Assembly: GCF_003086295.3 (NCBI RefSeq)
Contig: NC_092038.1
Location: 133,666,737-133,730,736, forward strand
Reading direction: 5' to 3'
From: Arachis hypogaea
Lineage: Eukaryota; Streptophyta; Magnoliopsida; Fabales; Fabaceae
Length of the DNA stretch: 64,000 bases
In this document: one piece after another, positions 32,669-46,098 of the stretch
Layout: each line of letters opens with the position of its first letter
Numbering within the stretch: position 1 is the first letter of the stretch
Program-made: the position numbers and the translations under genes
Notes under the pieces: generated by a model
The model's database searches: none
What the model saw: only the letters and a program-made list of their open reading frames with translations
What the model was told of the DNA's origin: nothing

Positions 32669-34996
32669 AGCATGTTCCCTCCTCTGGGAAGTGGAATATA
32701 TATGGTTTGATGAACATAGATTAATTAGACTTTAGACACAAGCTTATGGGATGTGATGGAGAAAATGGAAATTTGTGCCAATAATATAAGCTGTCATGTG
32801 GTTGTCATGCAAACGTATAGAAGGATGATAAGATTTCATGACAAATGGTTAACACTTATTAACATGCATGTTTATTACTTTTTCTAAGAAAAATGAAAAA
32901 ACAAAAAAGACATGGTGGTGGTATGTTAGTGCTACTGGATGCAAAAATAATATACCTTATGTCGGAGATAGGGGGCTAAATGACAACGTCTTATAGAGCT
33001 GGACATTTCACTATTTGAAGAGACTACATAGATATTATTATTAGAGAAAAAAAATTCTTGATTAAAGTATCTTTTCTGAGATCTGTATGCTTTTTCCAGC
33101 TTTTGCTCTTGTTTTTTTCTCTCTCTTTTTGAGCTTGGCACTTCTAGCTTTAATTTGTACTATTTGTTAGCATAATAATAATTATTGAAAATAATAGTTG
33201 CTTCTCAAAAGATAGAAGATATATATAGAGAGTAATTAAAAGACCGGGTTATATGTTCCTATATATTGGTTTCAAAGCCCCCTCTTTAGATGGCCATTGT
33301 TAATTGTTGCTACCCCATGCATGTTCCACTTCATTATGGATCATTTAATTGTCTAATGTGAAAAAGAAACATGGTAAATAATGATATCCACATGTTTGGA
33401 TCCAGAAATATAATGGAAGAGATTGTTGGGGGGCTAATTCAAGATGGTTTGTATATATAGAATACCATAATAGCACAGGCTGGAGAGAAGGTCACGAGGC
33501 TCTTAAGATCAGAGGAGTCATAGTCACTGATTGGTAATCTTTTATGACTTGAGGGACCAAGCATTGCACCCCCTACTCTTCACTAGATTCCACACAGCAC
33601 AATCTTACATGCAATTTTCTTTTCTTTTGTTTTCCCCATTCATTCATTTGAGTAATAAGAACAAAGGCAAAACTACAAAATGAATCACATGAGAGCTTTG
33701 AAAGGAACAACCAGATGAATATATACACAAATATACAATACATTTTTGAGTGGACTAATAAGGTCACAAGTCTAATAATTCAGGGTGTAAGTTAGGATTT
33801 GCATGGATATATATTACATTATGTTCAGTTTTGAATTATTTAGGGGTCAGAGAGAGCAGCACATAAAATCACATGATAAGACTTTAAGATTAAGAGGACA
33901 TATGACCAAAATATGAAATTAATAAAGTCATTTATTAATGAATTCAATACAAAGCACACACAAATAAAAGGCCCCAAAGACCTTTTTCTCTCATTTTTAT
34001 AAGCCAAATTTAGGCCACTATGAAAAAGAGGGTTCTCTCATGATCCCTCTCTCTCTCTCAAACAAATAAAAGAAATCCAAAGTTTAAACCTATAAACACG
34101 TATTTCCCATCACACGCGTGGACACCAGCCAATGGAGTCCTGTATAGTTAGGCCATACCCCGAGGCCAAAGAAGAAATAAAGAAAAAATGTAAAAAAAAA
34201 AATTAATAAAAATATATCACACTCACACACACGTAATTGGCACGTGAAAACAGCACCATCTGCACACGTGCCACAGTAAAGTCCACAAAATGTAGCCAAC
34301 TCCAAACTGTTGCTGAGTAGTGTTGACTGTAGAAGAAACAATGATGCATGTTGGCAAAGATGAGAAGCTTGACTAATATGATGACATGAATAATGATGAA
34401 CAGCTACCCCCCAACCTTCAAAGCTTCAAATTCAATCCCTTAAGTTATATATTTATGTAACTTTACGTACCTGGCTCCACTATCTTCATCTATTTCACCA
34501 ATAATCAATGCAACCTTTGAATATTCGTCCAATCTCCAACCCCCTCTTTCTTTCTTTCCATGCATCCACACTTGCATTGCAAGACCAAGCCATAAATGAA
34601 TCTATCAGTACTCAGTAGCTAGTTACGTTCACAGCATTTCCCTTTCTCAATTCTCACTCAGAGCAAATTCTATTTATGTTACAAAATCTTCCCTTCCCCA
34701 AGGGAATCTGCAAAGCCATTAATGAATGGCAATGCCAACCAACTTGAAATAATAATTATTATAAATTATAAATTCTCCAAGCTCCAAACCCATCAAACTC
34801 ACATCATACATATACAATATACACTTTATAGTAATCTACACCATCACTCATGAGTCAATTTTTAATCACAAAAAAAAAACCTTGTAAAAAATTTTGAGGT
34901 TTCTACATAGACAGCATGGACCACCACCTTATTTCCTTCCTTTTCTTTTTTGTTTCTCCCTCCCTCATTATTTATTCTTCCCCCACCCCCTCATTT
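32669..34996. other. Intergenic region downstream of the D-type cyclin
   Basis: AT-rich. No coding region recognised; the part next to 34997 should hold the cyclin 3' UTR (minus strand). Short open frames here have no homology I recognise. Confidence 0.5.
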
Positions 34997-37900
34997 TCAC
35001 ACGGAGTTCCCCTTTTCATCTTCATTCACCCACAAACAGTCATTTAATTTTCTCCTTTTATTGTAAGACAAGGATAATGAAGAAGAGGGCGAGGGGAATG
35101 ATGATGCAACAGTAGTAGTACTCGACCTCATTCGGGTCCTAGTTGTTACTCGCATCTGTGGCAAATACTTAGGGGGATTTATTCTCCGATTACTGTGAAT
35201 CACAATAAGTTCTTGCATCAACTGGTAGCACCCTATAATTTTTTCCTGCAACGACCACATGCATATATATATCTTATTTGGAACCTGATCTGATATCTAT
35301 AATAATATTGATAACTTGTATATCTATATCTATTAATTATTTAGCATAGTACATGCTTACTTTTCTTAGTCCCTGGCACCATGATTCAGCATTCTCAGGC
35401 TTAACAAGAGAGCAATTAGGAATTTCATTAGCTGCACAGAGTATTGCTGCGGCAGCAATACATGATGGCCTGTATGCAAGAAAGCTAGCCTCTGTCCACC
35501 AAAAATTAAATTATAAGTTTATAACAAAAAATAATTATTAATAATCACATTGAGCAACTAACAATGCATGCTTTAATTTCATTACTTTCCACTAGTATTT
35601 GATTATGTCAAGTTTCAACGGTGTGATTCATTTATTGTCTATGACGTCCAGCTACCTCAACAACAGTTAACTACCATAATGTCCAACAAATTGAAGGAAG
35701 GGCTCTTTGAAAATATATGCATTTTAATTTCATGACCTACCTTGGATATTAGACAAGATGATTTCCGTAGCTCGAGAAATGAGGAAGGGAGTAAAAGTTC
35801 CAGCTGAATCAACTTTGCACGCAAAGAAACCAAGGAAGCTAAGTGGGGTAACTGATCTCAGCCTCCAATCCAACACACTAAGAACAAGTAGCTCCATCCT
35901 ACGTATGGTTCGCGGCTCAAATACGTATTTGGCTCCTTCCACCTGTTTAAATAATTACACATGCCAAATCAACATAGTTTCTTATTAATTATCTATTTGA
36001 ACTTTGAAAGGATTCCTCATATACCTGAAGGTCCAAGAGAGAGGGAACAAGAGGTTCCTCCATCTTTGCCGCTAAAGACAAACAAGCAACTGATAGAAGC
36101 TGAAGAGTCCACCCACTTGTTTGCTGTAATCAAGTGTCAACATAACCGAAATGCTAATAATTAAGTAATTATCATTATCTTCATTCATGATCACTGTATA
36201 ATAAACCATTATTTCATAGCTTCTATATGTCTTAAATAGTATTCACACATCAGCCATGCACGTGCCAGGTTAGAGAGTATATACTAGAAGCTTGCCCGAC
36301 CTGTCATTTTCCATGAGTATCCAAAAATCTACAACAGTATACTTTTACAAATAAAAAATGCCAGTAGTATATTAATGGGCAAGAGGAATGCTAGGTGAGC
36401 AATTTTTGTGATTTGTAGCCATTAAATAGTCATCAATGATGGTTTTAATGGTGTGAGATTTCATCCAATAGCTCATTTTTCTTTGCTAGTTACATGACCA
36501 GAATTTAATAAAGTTGACCCCCTAAACTTTTCCAATGGGTAATGCTAGGTATACAAAAAAACAGTCAAAACTTGCCTTATTTAATGCTAAATAAGACAAA
36601 TTTTGGCTATTTTTTACTGATTTTCTTTGATTACCAAACATTTATCTATTATTAAAATTAGTCACTAATATATTTATGTATAAATATAGATATAATTTAA
36701 TTATTTTTAATATATATTTATATTTTAATATATATTTTATATTAGTAATTAATTTTAGTGGCTAATTTTGACACATAATATAATCGGTTCCAAATACGCA
36801 TACATTATGAAAAAATGAATTATATATGTATTCTGTGTATATATGTTTTTGTATTTTTTATTAAAAGTGATGAAATATTAGGTAATTAATATGTTTTTTT
36901 GTTTTTAAAAATTAACCAATTTTATTTTTTACTAAAAATATTAGCTAGCTACTTGATATTTGTTTTTACGTGAAGAATTGACTTGCTAATAGTATATATA
37001 TTATTCGTACACAATTATAGCGAAAAAGGTACTTTTACATATATATATTTATAAAATTCAAGACTATTTTATCATTTGTCGAATATAAACAAGTGCTTTA
37101 TTTAATCAATAATTGACGAGTTAATGTTATAGTAGCTGCGCTGCTTTTGGATTCAACTGAAAACGATCCAAAACCAATTAGAGTCCTAGACACAATAATT
37201 AGGTCTTAAATATGAATACGTAACAAACAAGATAATAAAGGGAGTAGGTATTTGCACACTACTGTAGCCCAATCTAAAGTTTGTTAAGCAATTAAGTAAT
37301 CAAGTAGCAACATATTATTGACTCTTGCCGATGTTATCACGGATAGTCATACCATGGGTTGCTATAATGAAATACTTTTTCCTTTTTATTTTGGTAGACA
37401 ATGAAATGAAAAACACAAGAAACTTAACACAAGAAAAAGTTAAAAATCAAGAGTAATTAATTTTATATACAATTAATAATTAAAAATTATTAAATTATTT
37501 TATAAATTTAATTATATTATCATTTTGTTAAAAACTCAGGTAAAATAGACTTCATCAAAAGTTGATACCTGATAACCGTTAGATGAAAAATTAGCTAAAT
37601 CAATTAAATCATTTATTCACTCTCAGATATCAACTTCACGTAATGTCGACTGCATTTGAGTTTCCACCTTATCGTTTAATATCTTTTAATTATTAACTTG
37701 AGATGAAAAGAGAGTACATGAGTTTTCACCATGCAATTAATAAGAAGTTTTGGCATTTGAAAAGTTGTATGTGTAATTACTGCGTTAGAAAATTTCTTGC
37801 CACGCACGTGACAATATGATTTGATTTGACGAAACGTAAATTAAAGGTGCGGAGAGATGAGAGTGCTGACCGGCAGGTGGCGAGAATCCAAAAACCGATC

Positions 37901-38389
37901 CAAGTAATTAACGGAGAGGTATGCCGTCAGAGGCTGAAAGCCATAGTACGAGTGAACCTGCGAAACACGTAATAATAATTAAGTAATGGATGCAGGGAAA
38001 ATCGAAGATCTAGAAGTTACTAGAGAAACGCAGTAGTTAGTTACGGCAGTGGCATTAATGTAAAATGAGGCAATTTTGGAAGGAACGGAACGAGAGAAGT
38101 GATTTTCAGTTGTAACTACCTTGAGGATCCATGCAACGGATTGTTCTCTTGCGTTGGCGTCGAGGGAGCGAGACTGAAACCTGGAGAGGTACTCCAATCC
38201 GGGGACGAAGTTGCGTTCGTGCTCCATGAAACACGCGATGGATTCCTCCGTCCACGACGACGACAATGAAGAAGATGAAGAAGACGATGACGAGGGTGAT
38301 TCCGGCGAGTGTTGTGTGGAGAGGATTCCGGAGGAGTCCTCGCAGCAGAGGAGGTCATGGTGGCAATCGGAGCAGGTGGAAAGAGGCAT
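34997..38389 (-). CDS. CYCD1;1: D-type cyclin, CYCD1 class, six exons
   Basis: Model complement(join(34997-35245, 35361-35491, 35741-35942, 36025-36123, 37871-37957, 38120-38389)), 345 residues; every junction is GT-AG and phase-consistent. The N-terminus has the retinoblastoma-binding LxCxE motif (LLCCE, residues 13-17), then a Ser run. The N-terminal cyclin box spans exons 1-3: ACFMEHERNFVPGLEYLSRF, ANAREQSVAWILK, LTAYLSVNYLDRFLDSR, ACLSLAAKMEE. The C-terminal cyclin fold follows (FEPRTIRRMELLVLSVLDWRL, EASFLAYRPSCIAAAAILC). A Ser/Arg-rich tail ends in KRRKLNDCLWV, a family feature. D-type cyclins bind CDKA, phosphorylate RBR and drive the G1/S switch in the nucleus; the class is set by overall similarity to CYCD1. 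Length is normal (Arabidopsis CYCD1 about 339). Confidence 0.94.
36393..36545. repeat. Probable dispersed short repeat (MITE-like)
   Basis: In cyclin intron 2. Begins GGAATGCTAGGTGAGC and is followed at 36541 by a second AATGCTAGGTAT motif. I recall this AATGCTAGG type of start from dispersed legume repeats, but I cannot define ends or duplication. Confidence 0.3.
37533..37662. mobile_element. Foldback MITE in cyclin intron 2
   Basis: Imperfect 130-bp palindrome. The left AACTCAGGTAAAATAGAC arm pairs with the right GTCGACTGCATTTGAGTTT arm, and the inner GTTGATACCTGA pairs with TCAGATATCAAC. Located in the long intron between cyclin exons 2 and 3. The family is familiar from legume genomes; the target duplication was not resolved. 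Confidence 0.6.
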
Positions 38390-39231
38390 GTATGTGTAGT
38401 TAATTCAGTTTGCTGCGGCCATGTGGATGGTTGAGTCGGCGGAGAGAGAGTGATGGACTTTAAAAGGAGTGTGTGAGAAATAAAGACAGAGTGTGATGAG
38501 TGAGTGGAGGAGCGGGGTTGGTGAAAGAGATGTATGTGTTGTTGTGTTTGGTTTGGTTTGTTTTGAAGCTTCAGCCTCTGCCTGTTTCACTTAAAATATG
38601 AATTCATCAATTATACATTTTTTTTCAAATAAGTATATATAATAAGTGCGTATTTGATTTGATAAATAGAAGCGTGGGGACAGTAACAGTAGTAGATATC
38701 AAACTGAGATGTGGTGGCATGAGATGATTGGGCTTCCATAAATCACCCTAATGAAACTATTTGAGCAGTATTGATAGAAAGATGAAGATGAAGATATTGT
38801 TTGGATTAGATGGAATTTGAGACAAGTCATTTTCTCACTGTTTGGATTCACGGTTGGTCATTGGAATTGAAATAACGGAAATGGAATACAACACTATTGA
38901 ACATCAATTTTATCGAGGAAAAATAAAGCATCACGCATACTATATTTAAAAAGAAAATGAACAAAAAAAATATAAGTAAATAATGAAAATATTAAACAAC
39001 GTGAATAATTGATATATTGGATGTTCATTTTACTAGGTATGCAGATGATTATTTTAATATTAAAATTTATGTAGGTAATTTGGATATGTAATGTATTTTG
39101 ATTTGATTGGTGGTTGTTCATATTGTTTAAGAAAGTTATTGGTTACATAACATTATCCAAAAATAAATAAAAATGACTGGGTATCATATATTATGTCTGC
39201 AATATTATACAATTAACAAATTTTATTATTG
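38390..39231. other. Cyclin 5' UTR and promoter region
   Basis: On the minus strand this lies upstream of the cyclin ATG. The first ~200 bp are pyrimidine-rich on that strand and probably the leader. No other gene found. Confidence 0.5.
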
Positions 39232-40715
39232 TGAAATTTCGTAGTTGGAGAGATTTGGGCTCTCATCAATCTCTGTCAAGTAAGTCCAAAGGTGAAGGGT
39301 GAAGAAGTTAGAGAAGGGAGTGAGAGAGAGAGATGAACAGAGGAGGAAGGTGCAAGCGAAGAAGAAGCTGTTAGTGAATTGGAATTTTGGAGAATTATTA
39401 GAATATGCAGAAGGAGAGAATTGGAGAAGATGAGAAAGAGGAATTTTGGCGAAGATGAAAGTTGTTTTCATTCATCATCTGTTTTTGCATTACATGCTTA
39501 TCTTTATATAGTTACGGAAGAGCTAATTAACTTAATCTACCAACTAACTTTGCTAGCTGGCAACTCTAACTGACTAATATTAACAGCAGCAATTTACTAA
39601 CTAATTCTAAGTCTGTTATATCAGGTTACAGCCTCCCTCAAACTAGGACTATGAATATCCAAAAGGCCTAGTTTAAAAATGTTGCTTGAGAAGGGACCAG
39701 GGGCTAAGGCCTTGGTAAGGAAGTCAGCCAACTGGTTCGATGAAGAAACCGGCATGAGGTGTGTGAGACCTGAGAGATGTTGGTTTCGAGTAGTGTGTCA
39801 ATCAACCTCGATGTGCTTAGTTCTCTCGTGGAAGATAAGATTAGTGGCTATGTGGATGGCTGATCTATTGTCGCAAAAAAGTGTGATGGGCTCTGTCAGT
39901 GGCATGCCCAAATCATTCATGATGTAAGATAGCCATTGAGTTTGGCATGTTGCCAGGGCTAGAACTCTGTACACAGTTTCTGAGGACGACCTCGCAACAG
40001 TGTTCTGTTTCTTGCTTTTCCAACTAATGAGTGGCTTTCCAATGTAGAAGCAATGGCTAGTGATGGATTTTCTGGAATCTGCACACGTTGCTCAATCTGC
40101 ATTCGAGAATCCTGTGAGTTTAAGATCATTGGTAGGCAGGAAGAACAGACCAATTGAGGGACATCCTTTTAAGTACCGCAGCACCCTGTGAGCATCTTGC
40201 AGGTGTACATCTATGGGACAATCAATAAACTGACTAAGTCTTCCCATTGCATAAGCTAAATATGGCCTTGTGTTGGTCAGGTACAAGAGCCTGCCAACTA
40301 GTTGTCTGTATGGGGCTTGATCCTCTAATGCATTGCCGCTTTTCCTTGACAATTTTGATGCAGAAGTGTAATCCATTGAAGTGCTAGCTGGCTTGCATTC
40401 TAAGAAGCCGAAGTCTTTGAGGATGTCTAAGACATACTTGCGTTGACAAAGATGGATCCCTTTTAATGAGCGGGTCACTTCCATGCCTAGAAAGTACTTC
40501 AAGTTCCCCAAATCTTTAATTTTAAATTTTTGATCAAGTAGCTGCTCGATTGAATCAATCTTAGCAAGATCATTGCTTGTCAAGACCAAATCATCCACGT
40601 AAACTATGATGATTGTAACCTCCTGAGCTGTGATTTTAGTATATAAAAAATGATCCGATTCTGATTTAGAGAAATCAGCTGAGCTCAATGTTTCAGTCAA
40701 TTTTAAATTTCACTG
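39232..40715 (-). mobile_element. 5'-truncated Ty1/copia relic with 3' LTR
   Basis: Minus-strand element that keeps only the end of pol, a polypurine tract (inverse of GCCTCCCTCAAA, 39631-39642) and one LTR (about 39232-39630). The LTR starts TGTAACCTGAT on the minus strand and contains a TATATAAAG promoter box. Everything upstream of the RT active site is missing and no 5' LTR is present. The left limit of the LTR is a guess based on a TG/CA end. Confidence 0.75.
40092..40700 (-). pseudogene. Copia RT/RNase H fragment
   Basis: About 200 residues in an open frame with VYVDDLVLTSND (RT active site), LGNLKYFLGMEV, RKYVLDILKDFGFLECKP, YRQLVGRLLYLTNTRP and HRVLRYLKG, all conserved copia blocks. 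After residue FSNAD a stop occurs. Shredded RNase H remnants continue in several frames to about 39640. The N-terminal gag, protease, integrase and most of RT are absent. Confidence 0.85.
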
Positions 40716-42514
40716 CCTACTAATTTGTCACAAGCCATAGAGCGATTTTCGCAATTTATGACATTAAAAATGGCTGATTCTATATTATATTTGTGTGTAC
40801 GGACTTTTTTTTTAATCTGTTTTTTTTTTTTTTTTCCCTTCAGTCTCAACGTAAATGATTTGTTTTTTCATTGTCAAGAGATTGAATTATTGAAGGGCGC
40901 ATAAAGCTATTATACATTGCTTATTATTAAGTGCAAATAACCATGATAAGTGACAAGTTACTAATTAACACATTGCATGATCAAACATGTTTCAACAGAC
41001 AACACATCGCAAAATTAAATTACAGAGGGCAAATCGCAAATAAAACTATGGTGAACTGTTAAAAAAATTATTCATTAATGACATGTAATAATTACTTAAG
41101 TTTACAATGTTTTTACTTAATAATCATGCATAACCATATTATTTTATATATTAAGCATAATTATAATAAGAGTTTAGCTAATATATATTTTAAAGAGACA
41201 TGATAAATTTAGCATAATTATAATAATTAATGATAACTGAACGTTGGTTGATCAATTTCATTGATATATAAAATAATAGATAATATTTTTAACAGTTAGA
41301 GTTATTGGATGAAACGCACAAATGATTTAAAAATTCAAAATGTCCATGAGTTACACTAGCTAGCTAGCTAGTACGAAAATATTCTTGAATTTGTTTTATA
41401 TAACACGCTGAATTGATAAATGAAGCTAGCTAGGAAACTAGCTAGTGAACCATATTTGATATTAAATATTGGTGATGATTAATTAAATTTGGGACCTTTG
41501 AATATCTATTATTAACAATCCTGCTAGTTAGATAATAAGAGATGCGAACAATTTGAATAATGGACTATATTTTAGGTTTATTAACTATTTAAAACAAAAA
41601 TTATATTTAATTAATTTAAAATTTAATTTTTAAAATTAAAATTAACTTTTTTTCTAATCTATTATTTAAATTGTTTCAAAAAAAAAACGTTATTTCTGTA
41701 TACTTTTTTATTATCAACTTATCACCCCAAAAATGCAATTGGATTACCATTTCGCTTTCAGCCTTGTTCCCTTTGTGTGGGCCATCATAACATTTTCGTA
41801 TATAGTATTTGTTTGTCTTTTGCATGTAGTTTCCTAAGCGCCAAGTGCCCAAATAAAATCCAATCACATACAAGTTCATATTTTGTTTGTCTAAAAATTA
41901 ATTTGCACACTGCAAGCGTGTTTTTTTTTTTTTTTTTCTAATTGAATCCCTATAATTAATTGGTTGCATATATAATTATTTATGTATCTTTTAATAATTT
42001 AAAAGTTTAAAAAAATTAGTTTTATAACATACATAATACTTAGTCAGAGTTTTTATAGTCAAAATTAAAAAAAAAAAATCTAAAATTCGATCTTTCTTTT
42101 AATTCGATATGAAATGAATTTATTTATTATTTATACTTCAAATGCAAAAGATATAAAGATATAATAGATAAGTAAGATTTAAAATTCAGTAAAATTTATT
42201 ATTTTTTATCAACATTTATAGTTATTAATCTAATTCTTTTAATTTAGTAATTTAATAACATACTTATAATTTACATTTTAAAATATTATTAACTAATTAT
42301 TGATAAAAAATAAATTCTGCTAATTCTCTTGCATTACAATTTTTAGAAGACTTCCATGATTGCTTTTAAATTTAGAAGAATAAGAAAATAAAGTTTAAAA
42401 AAAAGTTATTTTCGTATTTTTCCTTGTCTTTCGTTGATTAAATAAATGACATAGCATTATTCTTACTTAGTAGTGTTACTCTTAGACATGGATGTAGCAT
42501 AGGTTGGGTATGGA
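40716..42514. other. Intergenic, no gene recognised
   Basis: AT-rich with poly-T tracts (40807-40835, 41922-41937) and clustered AGCTAGCTAG palindromes near 41357-41372. No coding or RNA gene found. Confidence 0.5.
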
Positions 42515-43080
42515 TAGGGGTGGCAAGCAGGGAAGCCCGCCCTGTCCCGTCAGAAGTCTGTTCTTTGGCGGGTTGGTTCGTTCCGTCCTGTCTAGTAAGG
42601 CGGTCCCAAAATTTCAACCCGTTCTGTTTAACGGCGGGCTGACGGGCCAGCAGGTTAAGTCCGCCAAATATCTTTTTTTTAACTATTAAATAATATATAT
42701 AAAAGTATAAAAAAATCTCTTCTGTTTTTTACTTTTAATTATTATAATTTCTAAAAGTATAAACAAAGAATAAATTATCATTTGTACCAATGAAAGATAT
42801 AGACGCTGACAAATATACTCGTATAAGAATCAAACGACAATTTTAACCACGGAAGATGTCTTCCATGTACCAAGAGTACCCGGACGTTGGTTAAAAATAC
42901 CCCTTACTAAAAAAATACTAAGTCCGACGAAGAAGTTCGCCCCGCCAAAATCCGCGATTTAAGCGGTGCGGGTTAGGTGGACTTATGCTATTTGACGATC
43001 CCAATTTTCTAGCTTAACTTGCTTTTTTTGATGGATTACGTAGATCGACCCGACGAGTTTAGATCCGTTTACCACCCTTA
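42515..43080. mobile_element. hAT-type MITE
   Basis: Ends TAGGGGTGGCAA and TTACCACCCTTA (inverse TAAGGGTGGTAA, 10 of 12 matching), the usual GGGTGGCAA-type hAT termini. The flanking 8-mers ggtatgga (42507-42514) and gatataga (43081-43088) match at 6 of 8, differing only by G/A, consistent with an aged 8-bp duplication. Both outer parts are unusually GC-rich (gcgggt/cccgcc motifs). The centre has a separate MULE-like insertion (42773-42900). No ORF with function. Confidence 0.7.
42773..42900. repeat. MULE-TIR-like sequence nested in the hAT MITE
   Basis: AATTATCATTTGTACCAATG followed by GACGCTGACAAATATAC resembles the first ~55 bases of the TIRs of the neighbouring 3.7-kb MULE. The other side (GTACCAAGAGTACCCGGACG) is similar to the inner TIR (AGTACCTGAACG). 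Probably a small decayed relative. Confidence 0.5.
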
Positions 43081-43503
43081 GATATAGAGCAATAAGCAAT
43101 GTGAAGCACTAGGTTGTACCTTCCCAATAGGTAATATTTGTGTACAGCTTTGTATGTTGAGTTTATAGACGCAACGAAACTGAAATATGCTCTGGCTAGT
43201 GGCTACTCTAACAGGGCATTATTGTTATTATTCAACCACTCCCTAAAAAATTAATTGAAAAAATTACTGTGTCTGTCATTCTTAGAGACCTTAATCAAAA
43301 TGCAAATAATATCAATAAATAAATAAATAAATGACTAGATATTTTTTTAGATCATTTATCAGAATTCGATCCATAAAGAGAAAATTTTTCTATATGAATA
43401 TTAGTCATTCTTTTTTACATTATTATCAAAGATAAACCAATATACTAGCAAGCTATAAAAAAGAACAAACAATAATAAAACAAACAAAAACCATCAAAGC
43501 AAA

Positions 43504-43506
<3 letters not shown>

Positions 43507-43536
<30 letters not shown>
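43507..43536. repeat. (TA)n microsatellite
   Basis: About fifteen TA units. Confidence 0.92.
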
Positions 43537-43539
<3 letters not shown>

Positions 43540-45090
43540 GAAGAGTTTCAAGTATATTGAAAACACCGTCCAATTATTTTAACCGTTGATCTAAATAGAT
43601 TATTGAGTTTAGAATTTAAAATTAAAACACTCATACATACATGTGGTACAAAATTAAAATTTCCTGCATCTTAACATCAATGTCTTGCTGATGTGGACCT
43701 GATGGCTCTCTAGAAGTAGTTGTAAATATTGGTCATCAAATAATACACTTATATAAGTTTTAATTTCCTTTTGAAATAGGAAAAACTACCATTTGTACCC
43801 ATGAACTTTGCAAACGCTGACAAAAGTATCCATAGAAGAAAAAAAGTGACTTTGTACTTATGAAAGACTGGATCCGTCTGTCGATAGTACCTGAACGTCA
43901 ATAAAACGTTAGCTCCGTTAACTTAAAGGCCAACATGGCACGTTAAGTGCTTACCTGGCTTTTGATTTTTAATTTTTATTTTTTTAAGAGTGAGAGAGAA
44001 GAGTGAGAGATAAACGTTAGAAGCACTCCGCGCCATTCCATCTTCTTTCTCACCACCTCTCTGCATGCCCTAGCAGAGAGAGAGACGTGAACCACGGACT
44101 GAACCCTACGCCACCCACCAATCCGTCCCACCGCCTCCGTCCGCACGAAACGACCACTGGCGACCAGCATTGCCCAATCCTTCTTCCCTTTTCTTCTCCA
44201 TTTTCCCATTTCTTCCCTCCTTTGCGCGAAGTCACCCTGTTTCTGCGCGAACAGCCCCTGCTTCGCATCTTCCAGTCCAGCGAGCAACCAACGGCGGCGA
44301 ACTTTTGTGCCGCTGCGAGTCTGCGACCACCACTCATTTGCCTCGTCCACTTTCTTCGTCCTTCCCTCTCATCAACGCATGTTCCATTCCCTTCCCTTAC
44401 TTTCCTGTCTTTCTTTTCTTTATTTTTATTGTTTTTTCATTCTGTTTTAGTGATCTGGTTAGGTTAAGTTAGATGATTTCTGTGTTTTGGATTGAATTTG
44501 TTTGTTGTGGCTGAATTTTCTGGGTTGTTTGATGCCTACATCGAACTAAACATGCTGTCTGAATTTGCTACACACCACATGCTCGATATATCGCCTGAAT
44601 GGAGTTTTTGATTTAAACTTTATGTCTAATCAGCATAGGGCTTAAGTTTTATTTTCATTAGGCATTTTAATTTACAAATATGCAGTTTTCTGAACTTCTT
44701 GATGATGATTGTGATTAAACTTTGGTTATGCGCTAGTTGAATGTCCTTGTTGAACACCAAATTGGTGAATTTGGTTGGTTAATATGTACAAATTTTAGCT
44801 CTTAATCATATTTTTGGTGAAATTTGTAGCAGTGCATACCATGTTTTGTTTAGTGAGTTGCTGAGTTGCTTACTCATGTGTTCTTGAACATATACAATAG
44901 TAGGTGTATTGATATGGACTATTCATTTTTTTATGTTTTATTCATGTTTTAATGTTAAAAAAAATTGGGTGTTGGGTAATGATATAAACTGATTATATTT
45001 GTTGATGGTTCATTCAATTTTTTATGATTCATTCATTTGGGTGTTGGGTAATATTAGAAGATATGAAATTTTTTTTTGTTATTGACAGAA

Positions 45091-46098
45091 ATGGCTACCA
45101 CGACACATATCACGTTAGTAATACACCATAGAGGTAGACTTGAAAGGGGGTTGGATGGCAAGTTGTGTTATGCAGAAGGTGAAATTACTGAGGTGGAGAG
45201 AGTTAACGTGGATACTCTGAATGGCTTCTTCATTAGTGACCTACTGAAAGACATTGGGTATCCAATCATATCCGATTTCTACTGGCGGCAGCCTGGAATG
45301 AAAATTGAGGGTGGTTTGAGGCTTCTGCGACTTGACATGGATGTTGTTAAGATGTATGAAGCTGCTGTGGAGAATGGGTATAAGATTGAGTTATACACAA
45401 GCCCATTAGCCAAGCAGACGTTATATATACGAATGAAGAAGCTGTTGTAGAAGCACCTGGTGAAGTTAATGTTACTCCATCAAGGAGGAAGAGGAAAGTT
45501 TGTGTTAGGAGGACTCCAACTCCAAAGAAGGCAAAAGGTCCTAAAAGAATTCTTCAACTGGAAGGGGTACAAACTAAAGTCCAAATTACAGAGGAGACCC
45601 ATGGTACAGAAAAGGCCCAAGCAGATGCCAGCCCAAATCTATCAGTTCCAGTTACACCAAACACAGTTCCTGTATCTGAAGAATCTGCTAACTTCTCAAC
45701 TGCATATGTGCCACCTAGACCTATCATGAATCCAACCATGTCCAAGAGACCAATTAGGAGGAGAAACGTTAAGAGGCCACCACCGTCCCAACCTTCTCCC
45801 CTCAGACCTGCCCCACCACAACCTACTCCCATAACGCCTACCACACCACAACCTTCTATTGTTAGGCCTACATCACCAACTAACCAACCTCCTCCAAAGG
45901 TTACCAGACAAACAATGCATGGTGCAAGTCGAGGGACGACTACAAGATTTATTTGATTCATGCCAACTCCACTATCCACAATTCAAACAGCAGGCAGATG
46001 GCCAGCACCTGGGTTCCGTCCACCAACAGAAGCATCTTCAAGTGGCAACAACAACGGGGTTTCTAGTGGTAGCAGCAACTCCACACCCAACAAATAGG
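45091..46098 (+). pseudogene. MULE transposase remnant: PB1-like N-terminus and Pro-rich C-terminus, core missing
   Basis: ATG 45091 follows an intron-like acceptor (TTATTGACAG). The first ~108 codons encode the PB1-like domain found at the N-terminus of many plant MuDR-type transposases (ITLVIHHRGRL, LDGKLCYAEGEITEVERVNV, LLKDIGYPIISDFYW). A frameshift near 45410-45420 moves the frame. It then runs through a Lys/Arg-rich stretch and a Pro-rich tail, meets TGA at 45953-45955, and continues in the same frame to TAG at 46096-46098 with PAPGFRPPTEASSSG. The zinc-finger, DDE and SWIM domains are absent, so this is a deletion derivative. The GC-rich region 44050-44460 is probably its 5' leader exon. 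Confidence 0.7.

Noticed and set aside
33480..33570. Possible microRNA-like hairpin (GAGTCATAG ... TTATGACTT)
   Set aside because: Stem too short (about 8 bp) and no match to a plant miRNA that I recognise.
34894..35115. Plus-strand 73-codon frame rich in Phe/Leu/Pro/His
   Set aside because: Overlaps the last exon and 3' UTR of the minus-strand cyclin; antisense shadow.
44087..44472. 126- and 100-codon plus frames and 124-codon minus frame at the MULE left side
   Set aside because: Low-complexity Pro/Ser/Phe or Arg/Gly translations in a GC-rich leader; no domain, both strands open equally. Better seen as the 5' leader of the MULE gene.
45554..45979. 141-codon minus frame rich in Gly/Val
   Set aside because: Antisense of the proline-rich tail of the transposase remnant.
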